DNA of 64,000 bases from an uncultured Halieaceae bacterium (GTDB taxonomy: Bacteria; Pseudomonadota; Gammaproteobacteria; Pseudomonadales; Halieaceae): assembly GCA_938074045.1 (NCBI GenBank), contig CALJGI010000017.1:22286-86285 (forward strand). The letters run 5' to 3'. Positions 21,018-33,291 of this stretch are shown here, in pieces. The notes beneath the pieces were generated by a model. The model saw only the letters and a program-made list of their open reading frames with translations. It had not been told where the DNA came from and searched no databases. Made by a program: the position numbers and the translations under genes. Position 1 is the first letter of the stretch. Every line of letters begins with the position of its first letter.

Positions 21018-22235
21018 ATGAGTATTGAAATCAAAGCGCCAACATTTCCTGAGTCAGTGGCAGACGGAACCATCGCCACCTGGCACAAGCAGGTAGGCGA
21101 AGCCGTAAGCCGTGATGAACTGCTGGTGGATATTGAGACCGATAAAGTGGTTCTTGAAGTGGTTGCGCCCGCCGACGGTGTGCTGAATGAAATTGTGAAA
21201 GCTGAAGGCGATATTGTCCTCAGTGGGGAACTGATTGCCCATGTCACCGCTGGCGCTGCTACAGAGTCTGCGCCGGCTGCTGTTGCTGCGGATGCCGAGC
21301 CTGCCGCTCAGCCCGAGAATGGTGGAACGGCTCAATTGGGCCCAGCGGCACGACAGCTCGTCGACGAACATGGTCTGGACGCGAGGCAGATATCGGGTTC
21401 GGGCAAAGGTGGCAGGGTAACCAAGGAAGATGTGCTGAAACATATGCAGGCACAGACTACGCCTGCCATAGCGTCGGCGGAACGTGCTGTGAGTGCCGGA
21501 CAGGATGAGATACCTGACGGTCCAATCGGAGAACGCATTGAGAGACGGGTGCCAATGACCCGTATGAGGGCGCGTATCGCGGAGCGGCTGCTTGATGCGA
21601 CCCGCAATACTGCGATGCTGACGACCTTTAATGAGGTCAACATGCAGCCGCTGATGAAACTCAGGAGCAAGTATCGGGATCAGTTTGAAAAGACCCACAA
21701 TGGCACCCGCCTGGGATACATGGGCTTTTTCGTGAAAGCGGCCTGTGAGGCACTGAAGCGTTTTCCCGCTGTGAATGCCTCCATAGACGGCGATGATATT
21801 GTCTATCATGGCTATCAGGACATCGGGGTGGCGGTATCAACCGACAAGGGACTGGTGGTGCCGGTGTTACGTGATGCCGATTTCATGAGCATTGCTGACA
21901 TTGAGGCCAAGATTTTCGATCTTGGGACCAGGGCCCGGGCGAACAAGCTTTCGATTGATGAAATGCAGGGTGGTACATTCAGTATCACCAATGGCGGAGT
22001 GTACGGTTCGCTGCAATCGACGCCCATACTAAATCCGCCTCAGACGGGTATCCTGGGTATGCATAAAATCCAGGAGCGTCCTATGGTTGTTGACGGCGAG
22101 ATCGTTATATTACCGATGATGAATCTTGCCCTGTCGTATGATCACAGATTGATTGATGGCAAGGATGCGGTGCAGTGTCTGGTAGCGATTAAGGATCTTT
22201 TGGAAGATCCGGCTCGTATTCTGTTGCAGCTGTAG
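21018..22235 (+). CDS. sucB: Dihydrolipoyllysine-residue succinyltransferase (E2 of OGDH)
   Basis: A 405-residue E2, identical in length to E. coli SucB. Residues 1 to about 75 are the lipoyl domain with the lipoylated Lys43 ([10 protein letters not shown]). An Ala/Glu-rich linker follows, then an E3/E1-binding domain at about 108-145 ([25 protein letters not shown]), and the catalytic domain from about 170. The active site SYDHRLIDG places His376 and Asp380 near the C-terminus. It transfers the succinyl group from E1 to CoA and forms the 24-mer core. Confidence 0.97.
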   Translation: MSIEIKAPTFPESVADGTIATWHKQVGEAVSRDELLVDIETDKVVLEVVAPADGVLNEIVKAEGDIVLSGELIAHVTAGAATESAPAAVAADAEPAAQPENGGTAQLGPAARQLVDEHGLDARQISGSGKGGRVTKEDVLKHMQAQTTPAIASAERAVSAGQDEIPDGPIGERIERRVPMTRMRARIAERLLDATRNTAMLTTFNEVNMQPLMKLRSKYRDQFEKTHNGTRLGYMGFFVKAACEALKRFPAVNASIDGDDIVYHGYQDIGVAVSTDKGLVVPVLRDADFMSIADIEAKIFDLGTRARANKLSIDEMQGGTFSITNGGVYGSLQSTPILNPPQTGILGMHKIQERPMVVDGEIVILPMMNLALSYDHRLIDGKDAVQCLVAIKDLLEDPARILLQL

Positions 22236-22260
22236 ACCGCGGATCATCACACTATTTTAA

Positions 22261-23739
<1,479 letters not shown>

Positions 23740-23932
23740 ACCGCGCTTGATTTGCCAAAGAACAGGATATCGATGAGAATTACGCGCCTCTTTTCCAGCG
23801 GTGGCAAAGAGACGTTTATCTCCGGTGGCGCCCGCAGTTGGGTCGACCAAACTAAAGAACAGAAACCGAGCACTCGCGGGCTTGATCGCGATGTGAGGTG
23901 CACGTTACACACGAAAACCACGGTGGAATGAG

Positions 23933-25102
23933 ATGAATCTTCACGAATACCAGGGCAAGCAATTGTTTGCAGACTACGGTCTGCCGGTTTCCCAGGGCAT
24001 AGCGGTGGACAACACACGTGATGCTGTGGAGGCGGCCAAACAGATTGGCGGCGACACTTGGGTCATCAAGGCGCAGGTTCATGCCGGTGGCCGTGGCAAG
24101 GCCGGTGGGGTCAAACTTGTCAAAACCAAGGATGAAATTGCCGATTTTTGTCATCAATGGCTCGGTAAAAATATGATCACGTACCAGACTGATGCCAATG
24201 GTCAGCCTGTCAGCAAGATCCTGGTGGAAACATGCACAGATATTGCTGAGGAACTCTATCTGGGTGCGGTTGTAGATCGATCAAGTCGTCGTATCGTCTT
24301 TATGGCATCCACTGAAGGTGGCGTAGAAATTGAGAAGGTTGCCCACGAAACCCCAGAGAAGATACTGCGAGCGACTATTGACCCCATGGTTGGAGCGCAG
24401 CCGTATCAGGGGCGGGAGTTGGCCTTTCAGCTGGGATTAGAGGGTGAGCAGATTAAGCAATTCGTCAAGATTTTCGTTGGGCTGGCGCGTATGTTCGAAG
24501 AAAAAGATCTGGCACTGATCGAGATTAATCCCCTCGTTATCACTACTGAGGGTAATTTGCATTGTCTGGACGCCAAAATCGGGGTTGACAGCAATGCGCT
24601 ATACCGCCAGCCAAAATTGCGTGAAATGCAGGATCCCACGCAGGAAGATGAGCGGGAAGCTCACGCTGCACAATGGGAACTCAATTACGTCGCACTGGAT
24701 GGCAGCATTGGTTGCATGGTCAACGGTGCAGGTCTGGCCATGGGTACCATGGATATCGTGCAGCTGTACGGTGGTTCACCGGCCAATTTTCTCGATGTGG
24801 GGGGCGGTGCGACGAAAGAACGAGTTACAGAAGCGTTCAAGATCATTCTTTCCGATGAGAATGTGAAGGCTGTGCTGGTCAATATCTTTGGCGGTATCGT
24901 TCGTTGTGACCTCATCGCAGAGGGCATCATCGGCGCTGTGCAAGAGGTTGGTGTCTCAGTGCCGGTGGTTGTTCGACTGGAGGGCAACAGTGCTGAATTG
25001 GGTCGCACGGCGCTGGCTGAAAGTGGATTAAACATTATCGCCGCCAGCAGTCTGTCTGACGCGGCTGAACAAGCAGTAAAGGCAGCCGGGGGTGTACAAT
25101 GA
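23933..25102 (+). CDS. sucC: Succinyl-CoA synthetase (ADP-forming) beta subunit
   Basis: A 389-residue ATP-grasp subunit (E. coli 388). The N-terminus [19 protein letters not shown] is canonical, and [15 protein letters not shown] and the Gly-rich [14 protein letters not shown] motif are visible. It makes ATP from ADP and phosphate while succinyl-CoA is converted to succinate. The stop overlaps the sucD start by 4 bp (ATGA at 25099). The 193-bp gap before sucC holds no gene and no promoter I would trust. Confidence 0.97.
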   Translation: MNLHEYQGKQLFADYGLPVSQGIAVDNTRDAVEAAKQIGGDTWVIKAQVHAGGRGKAGGVKLVKTKDEIADFCHQWLGKNMITYQTDANGQPVSKILVETCTDIAEELYLGAVVDRSSRRIVFMASTEGGVEIEKVAHETPEKILRATIDPMVGAQPYQGRELAFQLGLEGEQIKQFVKIFVGLARMFEEKDLALIEINPLVITTEGNLHCLDAKIGVDSNALYRQPKLREMQDPTQEDEREAHAAQWELNYVALDGSIGCMVNGAGLAMGTMDIVQLYGGSPANFLDVGGGATKERVTEAFKIILSDENVKAVLVNIFGGIVRCDLIAEGIIGAVQEVGVSVPVVVRLEGNSAELGRTALAESGLNIIAASSLSDAAEQAVKAAGGVQ

Positions 25103-25971
25103 GTATATTGATTGACGCTGACACACGCGTCATATGTCAGGGTTTTACCGGCTCCCAGGGCACTTTCCACTCGGAGCAGGCCATTGAATATGGCACTAAG
25201 ATGGTTGGTGGTGTTACCCCGGGCAAGGGCGGGCAAGAGCACCTCGGATTACCTGTGTTCAACACCGTTGCAGAAGCTGTGGCGGCAACTGATGCGAGCG
25301 CTTCAGTCATATATGTGCCTGCGCCTTTTTGTAAGGATTCCATTCTGGAGGCCGCCAACGCTGGCATTGAGCTGATCGTGTGCATCACTGAGGGTATTCC
25401 TACGCTGGACATGCTGCAGGCCAAGGTCAGATGCGACGAGCTTGGTGTGCGCCTGATTGGACCGAACTGTCCGGGTGTTATTACTCCCGGGGCGTGCAAA
25501 ATTGGTATTATGCCGGCGAATATCCACCACCCAGGTAAGGTTGGCATAGTTTCACGGTCCGGCACACTGACTTACGAAGCTGTAAAGCAGACCACGGATG
25601 CGGGTTTTGGGCAGTCAACGTGTGTAGGTATCGGTGGTGACCCCATCCCGGGCTCCAATTTCATAGACATACTGACATTATTTCAGGCGGACGACGCCAC
25701 TGAAGCGATCGTTATGATAGGCGAGATCGGCGGAACAGCCGAGGAAGAAGCTGCAGCTTTTATCAAGGAAAATGTGACCAAGCCAGTGGTTTCCTATATT
25801 GCGGGTGTCACAGCCCCCAAGGGAAAGCGGATGGGGCACGCTGGTGCCATTATTTCAGGTGGTCAGGGGACCGCTGATGAGAAGTTTGCGGCCCTTGAGG
25901 ACGCCGGTGTGCGGACAGTCCGCAGTCTGGCGGAAATTGGTAGCGCCTTGACTGAAATTACCGGCTGGTAG
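25099..25971 (+). CDS. sucD: Succinyl-CoA synthetase alpha subunit
   Basis: A 290-residue subunit (E. coli 289) with the N-terminal CoA-binding Rossmann domain ([15 protein letters not shown]) and the phosphohistidine site in [10 protein letters not shown] near the C-terminus. [11 protein letters not shown] is the conserved ligase segment. It is translationally coupled to sucC and ends the TCA block. A GC-rich hairpin at 25999-26023 follows, without a clear T-run. Confidence 0.97.
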   Translation: MSILIDADTRVICQGFTGSQGTFHSEQAIEYGTKMVGGVTPGKGGQEHLGLPVFNTVAEAVAATDASASVIYVPAPFCKDSILEAANAGIELIVCITEGIPTLDMLQAKVRCDELGVRLIGPNCPGVITPGACKIGIMPANIHHPGKVGIVSRSGTLTYEAVKQTTDAGFGQSTCVGIGGDPIPGSNFIDILTLFQADDATEAIVMIGEIGGTAEEEAAAFIKENVTKPVVSYIAGVTAPKGKRMGHAGAIISGGQGTADEKFAALEDAGVRTVRSLAEIGSALTEITGW

Positions 25972-26062
25972 CATTCGAGCGCTTAAAGTTAGAAGACAAC
26001 CCTGTCGCTTCCTGCGGCAGGGTAACATCCCCAAAAACAACGCGCATATACTCTGTCACAGG

Positions 26063-26090
26063 CTTGAAAACAGCTTGAGCATCCCCATAT
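26063..26090 (+). promoter_or_regulatory. Heat-shock (sigma-32) promoter of htpG
   Basis: CTTGAAA (26063-26069) and CCCCATAT (26083-26090) are separated by 13 bp. This matches the E. coli RpoH consensus (CTTGAAA, 13-15 bp, CCCCATNT) at every defined position. It lies 36 bp upstream of the htpG ATG. This is the expected regulation of the chaperone gene and implies an RpoH system in the host. Confidence 0.9.
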
Positions 26091-26126
26091 CCAGTCGATA
26101 CTGAACATTTACCTGGGGACTCTGCT

Positions 26127-28049
26127 ATGACAGCTGACAATCGAACCGAAACACTGGGCTTCCAGACAGAGGCGAAGCAACTGCTTCACCTCATGATCCA
26201 CTCTCTTTACTCAAACCAGGAGATATTTTTACGCGAGCTCATATCCAATGCATCGGACGCCATAGACAAGCTGCGCTTTGAGGCGCTGGCGGACAACACG
26301 CTCTACGGTGACGAGCCCGAATTATCTATTCAGGTTGATCTGGATAAAAAAGCCAAAATCCTGACCATTGCCGACTCAGGCATTGGCATGACCAGAGAAG
26401 AAATCATCGACAACCTGGGTACCATCGCCAAGTCGGGTACTGCGCAGTTTCTTGAAGCGCTCACAGGGGATCAACAAAAGGATTCACAGCTTATTGGGCA
26501 GTTTGGAGTTGGGTTTTATTCGGCCTTTATCGTCGCTGACAAAGTTGAAGTGTTCAGCCGACGGGCGGGAACCGAGGCCAATGCGGGTGTGCGCTGGGAG
26601 TCGACCGGAGAATCTGAATTCAGCATCGAACAGCACGACAAAGAAACACGCGGAACTACTATTGTGCTCCACCTGAAAGATGATTGTGCAGATTTTGCCG
26701 ATGACTGGCGCGTTCGCAGTATTATTAAGAAATACTCTGACCATATCTCCGTACCTGTTCTTATGCTAAAGCCAACTCCTCCGGCAATGGAGGAGGAAGA
26801 GGAAGAAGCAAAGGAGCCCGCGGCCCCCGAATACGAGTCTGTCAATACGGCCACAGCACTGTGGACACGGTCCCGTTCCGAGGTGAGTGATGAGGAATAC
26901 CACGAATTCTATAAACATGTGTCCCATGATTTCGAGGAACCACTTAGCTGGAGCCACAACAAGGTCGAGGGCAAGCTGGAGTACACTTCCATGCTGTTCA
27001 TTCCCAAACGCGCCCCCTTTGATATGTGGAACCGCGATGTCAGTCGCGGTTTAAAACTCTATGTGCAGCGAACATTTATCATGGATGATGCAGAGCAATT
27101 TTTGCCGCTCTACCTGCGATTTATAAAAGGCGTTGTTGATTCCAATGATTTGTCATTGAACGTATCCCGGGAGTTGCTGCAACTGGATCCAGCGGTAGAT
27201 TCCATGAAGTCGGCGCTGACGAAGCGCGCGTTGGATATGCTGGCCAAGTTGGCGAAATCAGATAGAGAGTCCTACGAGGTGTTTTGGAAGGAGTTCGGGC
27301 AGGTGCTGAAAGAGGGGCCTGCGGAGGATTTCCAGAACAAGGAAAAGATCGCCAAGCTGATGCGCTTCAGCAGTACTCATACGGATGACGAGAACCAGAA
27401 TCAGACCCTGGAAGACTACGTTGGACGTATGCAGAAAGGGCAGGACAAAATCTATTACGTGGTAGCTGACAGTTTTAATACCGCGCGGAAAAGCCCCCAC
27501 CTGGAAGTATTCCGCAAGAAAGGTATTGAGGTGCTGTTACTCAGTGATCGGGTTGACGACTGGGTTATGTCAAGTTTGGGCGAGTTTGATGGAAAAAGTT
27601 TCCAAGACGTAGGTAAGGGTGCTCTAGATCTGGGTGAACTCGACGACGAACAAGACAAGAAAGTGCAAGAAGAATTGGCCAAGCAGAATGAAGGTTTGAT
27701 CGAGCGCCTGAAGACTGCGCTGGGTGAGCGCGTGCAGGAAGCCCGGGTCACCCACAGGCTGACGGACTCGCCGGCCTGTTTGGTAGTTGGCGAGTACGAT
27801 ATGGGTGCGCAGATGCAGCGTATTCTGGAGCAGGCCGGTCAGGCGGTACCCAAGTCTCTTCCCACCCTCGAAATTAATCCGGAGCACCCACTGGTCATGC
27901 GCCTTGATAACGAGGTGGACGAGGACCGGTTTACTGACTTGGCACTGGTGCTGTTTGACCAGGCGAGCCTGGCCGAGGGTGGCCAATTGGATGACCCTGC
28001 CACCTATGTGGCACGTCTGAACAAGCTGTTGCTGGAACTTAGTAACTGA
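26127..28049 (+). CDS. htpG: Chaperone protein HtpG (Hsp90)
   Basis: A 640-residue cytosolic ATP-dependent chaperone dimer. The GHKL ATPase N-domain shows [20 protein letters not shown] and GQFGVGFYS. An acidic insert [10 protein letters not shown] lies around residue 220. The middle domain carries LNVSRELLQ, and the C-terminal dimerisation domain ends after [10 protein letters not shown]. The length is close to E. coli HtpG (624). It is transcribed alone behind a sigma-32 promoter. Confidence 0.97.
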   Translation: MTADNRTETLGFQTEAKQLLHLMIHSLYSNQEIFLRELISNASDAIDKLRFEALADNTLYGDEPELSIQVDLDKKAKILTIADSGIGMTREEIIDNLGTIAKSGTAQFLEALTGDQQKDSQLIGQFGVGFYSAFIVADKVEVFSRRAGTEANAGVRWESTGESEFSIEQHDKETRGTTIVLHLKDDCADFADDWRVRSIIKKYSDHISVPVLMLKPTPPAMEEEEEEAKEPAAPEYESVNTATALWTRSRSEVSDEEYHEFYKHVSHDFEEPLSWSHNKVEGKLEYTSMLFIPKRAPFDMWNRDVSRGLKLYVQRTFIMDDAEQFLPLYLRFIKGVVDSNDLSLNVSRELLQLDPAVDSMKSALTKRALDMLAKLAKSDRESYEVFWKEFGQVLKEGPAEDFQNKEKIAKLMRFSSTHTDDENQNQTLEDYVGRMQKGQDKIYYVVADSFNTARKSPHLEVFRKKGIEVLLLSDRVDDWVMSSLGEFDGKSFQDVGKGALDLGELDDEQDKKVQEELAKQNEGLIERLKTALGERVQEARVTHRLTDSPACLVVGEYDMGAQMQRILEQAGQAVPKSLPTLEINPEHPLVMRLDNEVDEDRFTDLALVLFDQASLAEGGQLDDPATYVARLNKLLLELSN

Positions 28050-28120
28050 TAGCGCCCGATACGTTACACTGTGCCGCCGTGGACGGGTAGACGTACGTCA
28101 CAGCAACCAGGGAAGCGTGT

Positions 28121-29140
28121 ATGACAGGGCGGTACAGTGCAGCAGTGATTGGCGGTGGTAGTTTTGGCACCGCCATAGCCAACATCATGGCGCAAAACGG
28201 GCACGATACACGCTTGTGGATGCGCAATGCTGACCTCGCCGCTGAGATCAACGATTACCACCAGAATAAGGATTACCTCCCCGGTATGGATTTGAGTCCG
28301 TCGCTACAGGCGGGTTCAGATCTGCGTGTCGTCGTAGCTGACGTCGATCTGGTCTTTGTCGCGGTTCCCAGTCACTCTTTCCGCGCCGTGGCGCGGGACG
28401 TGGCCAGGTCTATTCCGGCCTCGGCAGCAGCCATCAGCGCAACCAAAGGTATAGAGACCGACCCCTTCAAGTTGATGAGTCAGGTGCTGGCGGAGGAATT
28501 GCCTTCACACACACTGGGTGCACTAAGCGGCCCCAATCTCGCTGGTGAGATCGTCAATGGCGATTTGACGGCGACTGTGATTGCCAGCGACAGCCGCGAG
28601 CTTAATGCCACCGTACAGAATCTGCTGCACAGCAAATCATTCCGTGTGTACGCAAGTCATGATATGTACGGGGTTGAATTGGGTGGAGCGCTTAAAAATG
28701 TCTATGCGATTCTGGCTGGGCTGTCCGCCGCCCGCGGGTTGGGAGAAAACACCCGGGGTATGTTGATCACCCGCAGCCTGGCTGAAATGAGCCGCTTCGC
28801 TGTTGATCTGGGTGCCAATCCCCTGACTTTTCTTGGTTTAAGTGGCGTTGGCGACCTGATTGTGACCTGTAGTTCACCGCTCAGCAGGAACTATCGGGTG
28901 GGGTATGCACTGGGCAGTGGCATGGCACTTGACGATATACTGGGGGAGTTAGGACAAGTAGCAGAGGGTGTAAACACATTGAAGACGATGAAAGAGGAGT
29001 CAGAACGCAGAGGAATTTACATGCCGCTGGTGAGCGGATTGTACGACTTGCTATATCGTCGCCGTAGCCTGGAAGATACCCTTGACGGTTTGATGCTGGC
29101 GGATCAGATTCACGACGTCGAATTTCTGGTCAGGGATTGA
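28121..29140 (+). CDS. gpsA: Glycerol-3-phosphate dehydrogenase [NAD(P)+]
   Basis: A 339-residue enzyme reducing dihydroxyacetone phosphate to sn-glycerol 3-phosphate for phospholipid synthesis (E. coli 339). It has the N-terminal dinucleotide fold GGGSFGTAIANIMAQNGH, the ALSGPNLAGEI segment, the catalytic Lys in ELGGALKNVYAILAG, and GLSGVGDLIVTCSSPLSRNY. It starts with ATG at 28121, 71 bp after htpG. Confidence 0.96.
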   Translation: MTGRYSAAVIGGGSFGTAIANIMAQNGHDTRLWMRNADLAAEINDYHQNKDYLPGMDLSPSLQAGSDLRVVVADVDLVFVAVPSHSFRAVARDVARSIPASAAAISATKGIETDPFKLMSQVLAEELPSHTLGALSGPNLAGEIVNGDLTATVIASDSRELNATVQNLLHSKSFRVYASHDMYGVELGGALKNVYAILAGLSAARGLGENTRGMLITRSLAEMSRFAVDLGANPLTFLGLSGVGDLIVTCSSPLSRNYRVGYALGSGMALDDILGELGQVAEGVNTLKTMKEESERRGIYMPLVSGLYDLLYRRRSLEDTLDGLMLADQIHDVEFLVRD

Positions 29141-29176
29141 GAAAATGACTGGGCGGAAAATGGAACTAGCTTTGAG

Positions 29177-29794
29177 ATGATGAAGGCCATATATAAAATG
29201 ACTGACAACGACCGCAGCCTGCGACTTGTTTCCACAGCACTGCTTACTCTTTTGGTGATGTTTCACGGCGCTAATGCCAGCGCGGAGAGTAATCCGCTGT
29301 CTGCACTTAGCCTGCTACAGTGGTCCCATGCTACTTACCTGCGTGGACAGGACACCGCGGAAGCGGACTATCTGTTGGGACTTGGCCCGATGCGAAAAAT
29401 ACGCGGCCAGTGGGCACCGCGGGACAGTCTGCGACTGCGTGGACGATTGCAGCGTGCGACCTGGTTGATTCAGTCCGGCTATGCTGCAGCTGAAGGGATG
29501 GCCTGGATGGAAGAGCGTATCCGGCAGCAGATGGATTATGATGTCAAGGAACTGTTCCGCTGCGAGCGCCTGAACTGTGGAAGTAGCGCTGAGTGGGCCA
29601 ACACCATTTTTGCTGAACGCGAATTATATGGGCCTGATCGAAATCAGGTGTATGCGGCATTTGAACTCAGCAACGACGATCAGGTGCATCATATTGTGTT
29701 TTACGCTATCCAGCGCTCCAATAGGCGGCAGTATCTCCATGTCGATGTTCTCACCCGCTCCCTGGCAGACGTCGAAGATAAGACAGATCCTTGA
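29177..29794 (+). CDS. Exported DUF4892-like protein
   Basis: A 205-residue protein with a hydrophobic stretch at about 16-35 and an Ala-x-Ala-like end (GANASAES), read as a cleavable signal peptide. The mature part has GQWAPRDSLRLRGRL, a short RCERLNCGSSAEWANTIF segment with two cysteines, and RRQYLHVDVL, which recall the DUF4892 family of Pseudomonas. The start may be ATG 29177 or 29198; the second has a better placed AAGG. Its stop codon overlaps the TTG start of prmB. The function is unknown; a periplasmic location is inferred. Confidence 0.65.
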   Translation: MMKAIYKMTDNDRSLRLVSTALLTLLVMFHGANASAESNPLSALSLLQWSHATYLRGQDTAEADYLLGLGPMRKIRGQWAPRDSLRLRGRLQRATWLIQSGYAAAEGMAWMEERIRQQMDYDVKELFRCERLNCGSSAEWANTIFAERELYGPDRNQVYAAFELSNDDQVHHIVFYAIQRSNRRQYLHVDVLTRSLADVEDKTDP

Positions 29795-30720
29795 TCAACC
29801 CGGCTGGAACTAAGGGCCCTCAACTTTGGGTTACCCTGGGGGATTGCCTGGATGATGTGCACCGGCAATTGGCCGACAGCGATTGCTTTTATGGCCACGG
29901 TACGGACAGTGCCTGGGATGAAGCTGTCGCGCTGGTGCTGGACAGCGTTGAATTGCCACCTGACAGCGGCGCTGAGGTGTTGTCAAAGCCTCTCGCTGAG
30001 TTTCCTGGAGACCCTTCAGAGCTTGTACGCACGCGCCTGATTACCAGAATTGCGCAGCGGGTTCCCTTACCCTACATCACGGGCAGTGCCTGGTTTGCGG
30101 GGCAGCGTTTTCTATGTGACAAGCGCGCCATTATCCCTCGTTCGCCACTGGCGGAAATGATTCACAATGGATTTCAGCCCTGGTTGCGTGCAGAGCCTGA
30201 GTGCATTCTCGATCTTTGCTGCGGAGGAGGCTGCATTGGGCTCGCCGCACTACGCCAATTCCCGGATGCTACGGCCCAGCTAGCTGATATTGATCCGGAT
30301 GCTCTGTCATTGGCGCAGGAGAATATCGCTCTGCACGCAATGGAAGACAGAGCTGCAATCTTGCAGAGCGATGTGTTTTCCGCCTGTACTCTGGGTGCGT
30401 ATGATTTGATTCTCTGCAACCCACCCTATGTCGATGCTGGAGAGTTGGCCAGCATGCCGAAGGAATTCACTCACGAACCGCAACTGGCGTTGGGTTCCGG
30501 GGCGGATGGGCTGGACCTGATCTCACGGGTGCTGGCTGACGCCGCCGACTACCTGACCAGTGATGGACTGTTGGTGGCGGAAGTGGGTAATAGCTGGGTG
30601 GCACTGGAGGAGCGGTTTCCCCGGATGCCATTCATGTGGCAGGAGTTTGAACACGGGGGACACGGTGTTTTCGTCATGGTCCGCGAAGAATTGCTCGCGA
30701 ATCGCGAAAGCTTGCGCTGA
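29791..30720 (+). CDS. prmB: Ribosomal protein uL3 N5-glutamine methyltransferase PrmB
   Basis: A 309-residue class I methyltransferase (E. coli PrmB 310). The SAM motif DLCCGGGCIG is at 141-150 and the glutamine-recognising NPPY at 210-213; the sequence after it, VDAGELASMPKEFTHEPQLAL, separates PrmB from PrmC. It methylates Gln150 of uL3 in E. coli. The apparent start is TTG at 29791, within the stop region of the preceding gene (4-bp overlap); a different downstream start cannot be excluded. It precedes aroC, the usual gammaproteobacterial order. Confidence 0.93.
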   Translation: MINPAGTKGPQLWVTLGDCLDDVHRQLADSDCFYGHGTDSAWDEAVALVLDSVELPPDSGAEVLSKPLAEFPGDPSELVRTRLITRIAQRVPLPYITGSAWFAGQRFLCDKRAIIPRSPLAEMIHNGFQPWLRAEPECILDLCCGGGCIGLAALRQFPDATAQLADIDPDALSLAQENIALHAMEDRAAILQSDVFSACTLGAYDLILCNPPYVDAGELASMPKEFTHEPQLALGSGADGLDLISRVLADAADYLTSDGLLVAEVGNSWVALEERFPRMPFMWQEFEHGGHGVFVMVREELLANRESLR

Positions 30721-30763
30721 AACCATTATAATGCGCTATTGATTTTTTTGGCTCGGAGCATTC

Positions 30764-31870
30764 ATGTCCGGCAACACCATTGGAAAACTGTTTACTGTCA
30801 CCAGTTTCGGGGAAAGTCACGGACCTGCCCTGGGCTGTATTGTGGATGGCTGTCCCCCGGGATTGGCCCTGAGTGAAGAAGATATTCAGCCCGATCTCAA
30901 TCGCCGCAAACCGGGGCAGTCAAGATTCACCACGCAACGACGAGAGGACGATACGGTTCGCATTTTGTCCGGTGTGTTTGAGGGTGAAACCACGGGAACG
31001 TCTATCGGCTTGATGATTGAGAATACAGATCAGCGGTCCAAGGATTACTCGAACATCAAGGACACCTTTCGTCCCGCCCACGCCGATTACACCTACGAAC
31101 AAAAATACGGTACCCGTGATTACCGCGGGGGAGGTCGTTCCTCGGCGCGGGAAACTGCCATGCGGGTCGCGGCGGGTGCAATCGCCAAGAAATACCTGGC
31201 CCAGCACAATATTGTCGTGCGCGGTTATCTCTCGCAATTGGGCCCGATCAAGTGCACCGCTGTGGATTGGTCGGAAATCGAGAACAATCCCTTTTTCTGC
31301 CCGGATCGCGCTCAGGTTGAACCGCTGGAGCAGTACATGGCGGCGCTGAATAAATCCGGTGATTCCATTGGCGCGCGCCTGACGGTAGTGGCCACCGGGG
31401 TGGCGGCTGGGTTGGGTGAGCCGGTGTTTGATCGCCTGGATGCCGAGCTGGCCCATGCCCTGATGGGGATTAATGCGGTCAAGGGTGTGGAAATTGGTGC
31501 GGGGTTTGCCAGCGTCGAACAGAAAGGCAGCGAACATCGTGACGAACTGACTCCGGATGGATTTTTGAGTAATAACGCGGGTGGAGTCCTGGGCGGAATT
31601 TCGAGTGGGCAGGATATCGAGGTGCACCTTGCGCTAAAGCCCACTTCCAGTATCAGGCTCCCCGGCCAGTCTATAGATCGGTATGGTAATGCCATCGAAG
31701 TGGTGACCCACGGTCGTCACGACCCCTGTGTTGGCATCCGGGCCACCCCCATCGCCGAGGCCATGGTGGCGATAGTGCTGATGGATCATCTGCTGCGGCA
31801 TCGCGCGCAAAATGCGGACGTAGCCAGTAACACACCCGCTATACCTGCCCGGGCCAAGGGCGAAAGCTGA
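30764..31870 (+). CDS. aroC: Chorismate synthase
   Basis: A 368-residue FMN-dependent enzyme (E. coli 361) that eliminates phosphate from EPSP to give chorismate, the last shared step of aromatic synthesis. Signature regions seen are [37 protein letters not shown] and [15 protein letters not shown]. It follows prmB after 43 bp. A small membrane protein gene begins 14 bp later and may be co-transcribed. Confidence 0.97.
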   Translation: MSGNTIGKLFTVTSFGESHGPALGCIVDGCPPGLALSEEDIQPDLNRRKPGQSRFTTQRREDDTVRILSGVFEGETTGTSIGLMIENTDQRSKDYSNIKDTFRPAHADYTYEQKYGTRDYRGGGRSSARETAMRVAAGAIAKKYLAQHNIVVRGYLSQLGPIKCTAVDWSEIENNPFFCPDRAQVEPLEQYMAALNKSGDSIGARLTVVATGVAAGLGEPVFDRLDAELAHALMGINAVKGVEIGAGFASVEQKGSEHRDELTPDGFLSNNAGGVLGGISSGQDIEVHLALKPTSSIRLPGQSIDRYGNAIEVVTHGRHDPCVGIRATPIAEAMVAIVLMDHLLRHRAQNADVASNTPAIPARAKGES

Positions 31871-31884
31871 GAAAGCAGGAGACT

Positions 31885-32139
31885 ATGCCCCGTCGCCGCA
31901 TAAACTGGCGTACCCCGGTGCTGGCGCTGCTGGCGACCGGCACACTGGTGTGGTCGGCCATCACTCAGTTCGATATTCCCGTGGAAGAAATGGGCAGCAT
32001 GCTGCTGATGAGTGTGCTATTTCTGGGAGTGCTGATTGCCGCCGCTCTGACGATGTTGTTGCTATGGAAGTTACCCGGCTGGGTAATAGCGCGGCGTCGG
32101 GAGCGAGACACTGAGGCCGCACCCGACGAGACTGGCTAG
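31885..32139 (+). CDS. Small two-helix membrane protein, unknown function
   Basis: An 84-residue protein with two predicted membrane helices at about 10-27 and 37-61, a basic N-terminus (MPRRRINWR) and a charged C-terminal tail (ARRRERDTEAAPDETG). The positive-inside pattern suggests both ends are cytoplasmic. A ribosome-binding site (AGCAGGAG) precedes the ATG, and it lies 14 bp after aroC on the same strand. I do not recognise a family; the reading frame is supported by spacing, RBS and hydrophobic pattern only. Confidence 0.6.
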   Translation: MPRRRINWRTPVLALLATGTLVWSAITQFDIPVEEMGSMLLMSVLFLGVLIAAALTMLLLWKLPGWVIARRRERDTEAAPDETG

Positions 32140-32144
32140 GGTAT

Positions 32145-32672
32145 TCAGCTCGTTACGTGTTCAATGTCGATATCCAGCGTCATGTCGTTGGCAATACTGT
32201 CGAGATTATCCTCCAACTGATCCCGCGCGGCCGCACAGCCCAGGGCAGCGGTTACGGACGCGGAGAACAGCATTTCACCGGTCATGGGAGCGCTCTCCAC
32301 GCTGGTCGTCATCTCGATAACATTCACGCCGTGGGCATGCAGCGCGGTGGAAACCTCCCTGACAATGCCCGGTCGGTCCGGCCCGATAATGCTGAGATTG
32401 AAATTCGGCTCACTGTCCACGATGGTGGACTCGATGCTGGGAGTAAGTCGAACACTAAGACCTTCGCGGTCAAGATCCTTCAGCTCTGTCTCCAGCGCTT
32501 TACTCTCGTCTGTTGGCAGGCTAATGAGTACAATGCCGGCGAATTTGCTGGATAACTGGCTTAACCTGCTCTCCAGCCAGTTTCCACCATGGGACGAGAC
32601 GGTCGAAGATACTGATTCAACAAGACCGGGCCTATCGTCGCCAATAAAGGTAATCACGTGTCGGGATTGCAT
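32145..32672 (-). CDS. ACT-domain protein, glycine cleavage system regulator GcvR family
   Basis: A 175-residue protein made of two ACT domains: about 6-75 (VITFIGDDRPGLVESVSSTV) and about 92-165 (LSIIGPDRPGIVREVSTAL). E. coli GcvR (190 residues) has the same layout and antagonises GcvA. No gcvA or gcvTHP is nearby, so the target is unknown. It is convergent with the small membrane protein gene (5-bp gap) and divergent from yheU. Confidence 0.8.
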   Translation of the reverse strand: MQSRHVITFIGDDRPGLVESVSSTVSSHGGNWLESRLSQLSSKFAGIVLISLPTDESKALETELKDLDREGLSVRLTPSIESTIVDSEPNFNLSIIGPDRPGIVREVSTALHAHGVNVIEMTTSVESAPMTGEMLFSASVTAALGCAAARDQLEDNLDSIANDMTLDIDIEHVTS

Positions 32673-32758
32673 AGGTGTGCGTCCTTACAGTATGTTGCAA
32701 AGGCAGTGTACCCCCAGTGCGGGCTCGTCGCTATATCACCCAATATTTTCGGAATTCC

Positions 32759-33037
32759 ATGGAAGACCAGGCCACCAGTTACGTAGAGATTCCACCCGGG
32801 CAGCTGCCCCCGGAAACCTATCGGCGTGTGCTGGAGGAATACATCAACCGGGAGGGCACTGACTATGGTGAGCAGGAGCTGTCTCTGGAAGCCAAGTGCG
32901 ACAATCTGGCCCGACAGGTGGACAGCGGTGAGGTGGTCATTCTGTTTGATTTCACCACGTCGTCCTGTTCCCTGGTGACCCGTGAAGAGGCTCAGCGATT
33001 GGCTGCTGCAGTGCCCGAGTCGGATGATGCGCCATGA
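32759..33037 (+). CDS. YheU family protein
   Basis: A 92-residue protein with IPPGQLPPETYRRVLEEY and REGTDYGEQE, which match the E. coli YheU pattern. The ATG at 32759 is chosen; a longer in-frame start at 32675 would run back towards the divergent gene. Its stop overlaps the tusA start (ATGA at 33034). The biochemical function of YheU is not established. Confidence 0.8.
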   Translation: MEDQATSYVEIPPGQLPPETYRRVLEEYINREGTDYGEQELSLEAKCDNLARQVDSGEVVILFDFTTSSCSLVTREEAQRLAAAVPESDDAP

Positions 33038-33291
33038 GTGACGCGGCTCCCCCAGCCACTGACCATGAATTGGATACCCAGGGCTTGTTATGTCCTGAAC
33101 CGGTTATGATGTTGCACGGTATTATCCGCGACATGGCGGAGGGCGAAGTGGTCAGGGTGTTGGCCACTGATCCATCCACAACCCGGGACATTCCCAAGTT
33201 CTGCCATTTTTTGGGCCACGAGTTACTGGCCGAACACCACGACGACAGCCTCTATCGATATTACATCAGAAAATTGGCTGGTCAGGAGTGA
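33034..33291 (+). CDS. tusA: Sulfur carrier protein TusA
   Basis: An 85-residue SirA/TusA-fold protein. The persulfide-carrying Cys20 lies in DTQGLLCPEPVMM, the family signature. TusA accepts sulfur from IscS and passes it to TusBCD for tRNA 2-thiolation by MnmA; tusDCBE and mnmA are elsewhere in this window. It overlaps yheU upstream and epmC downstream by 4 bp each, so all are in one transcript. Confidence 0.92.
   Translation: MSDAAPPATDHELDTQGLLCPEPVMMLHGIIRDMAEGEVVRVLATDPSTTRDIPKFCHFLGHELLAEHHDDSLYRYYIRKLAGQE

Noticed and set aside
21054..21809. Long minus-strand frame of 251 codons opposite sucB
   Set aside because: It is an antisense shadow of a fully motif-supported gene. Similar shadows lie opposite sucA (18828-19550), lpd (23113-23850) and aroC (30920-31627), and none shows a domain.
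25999..26023. Hairpin after sucD as a terminator
   Set aside because: The stem is good (10 bp with one G-T pair), but no T-run follows on either strand, so I did not call termination.
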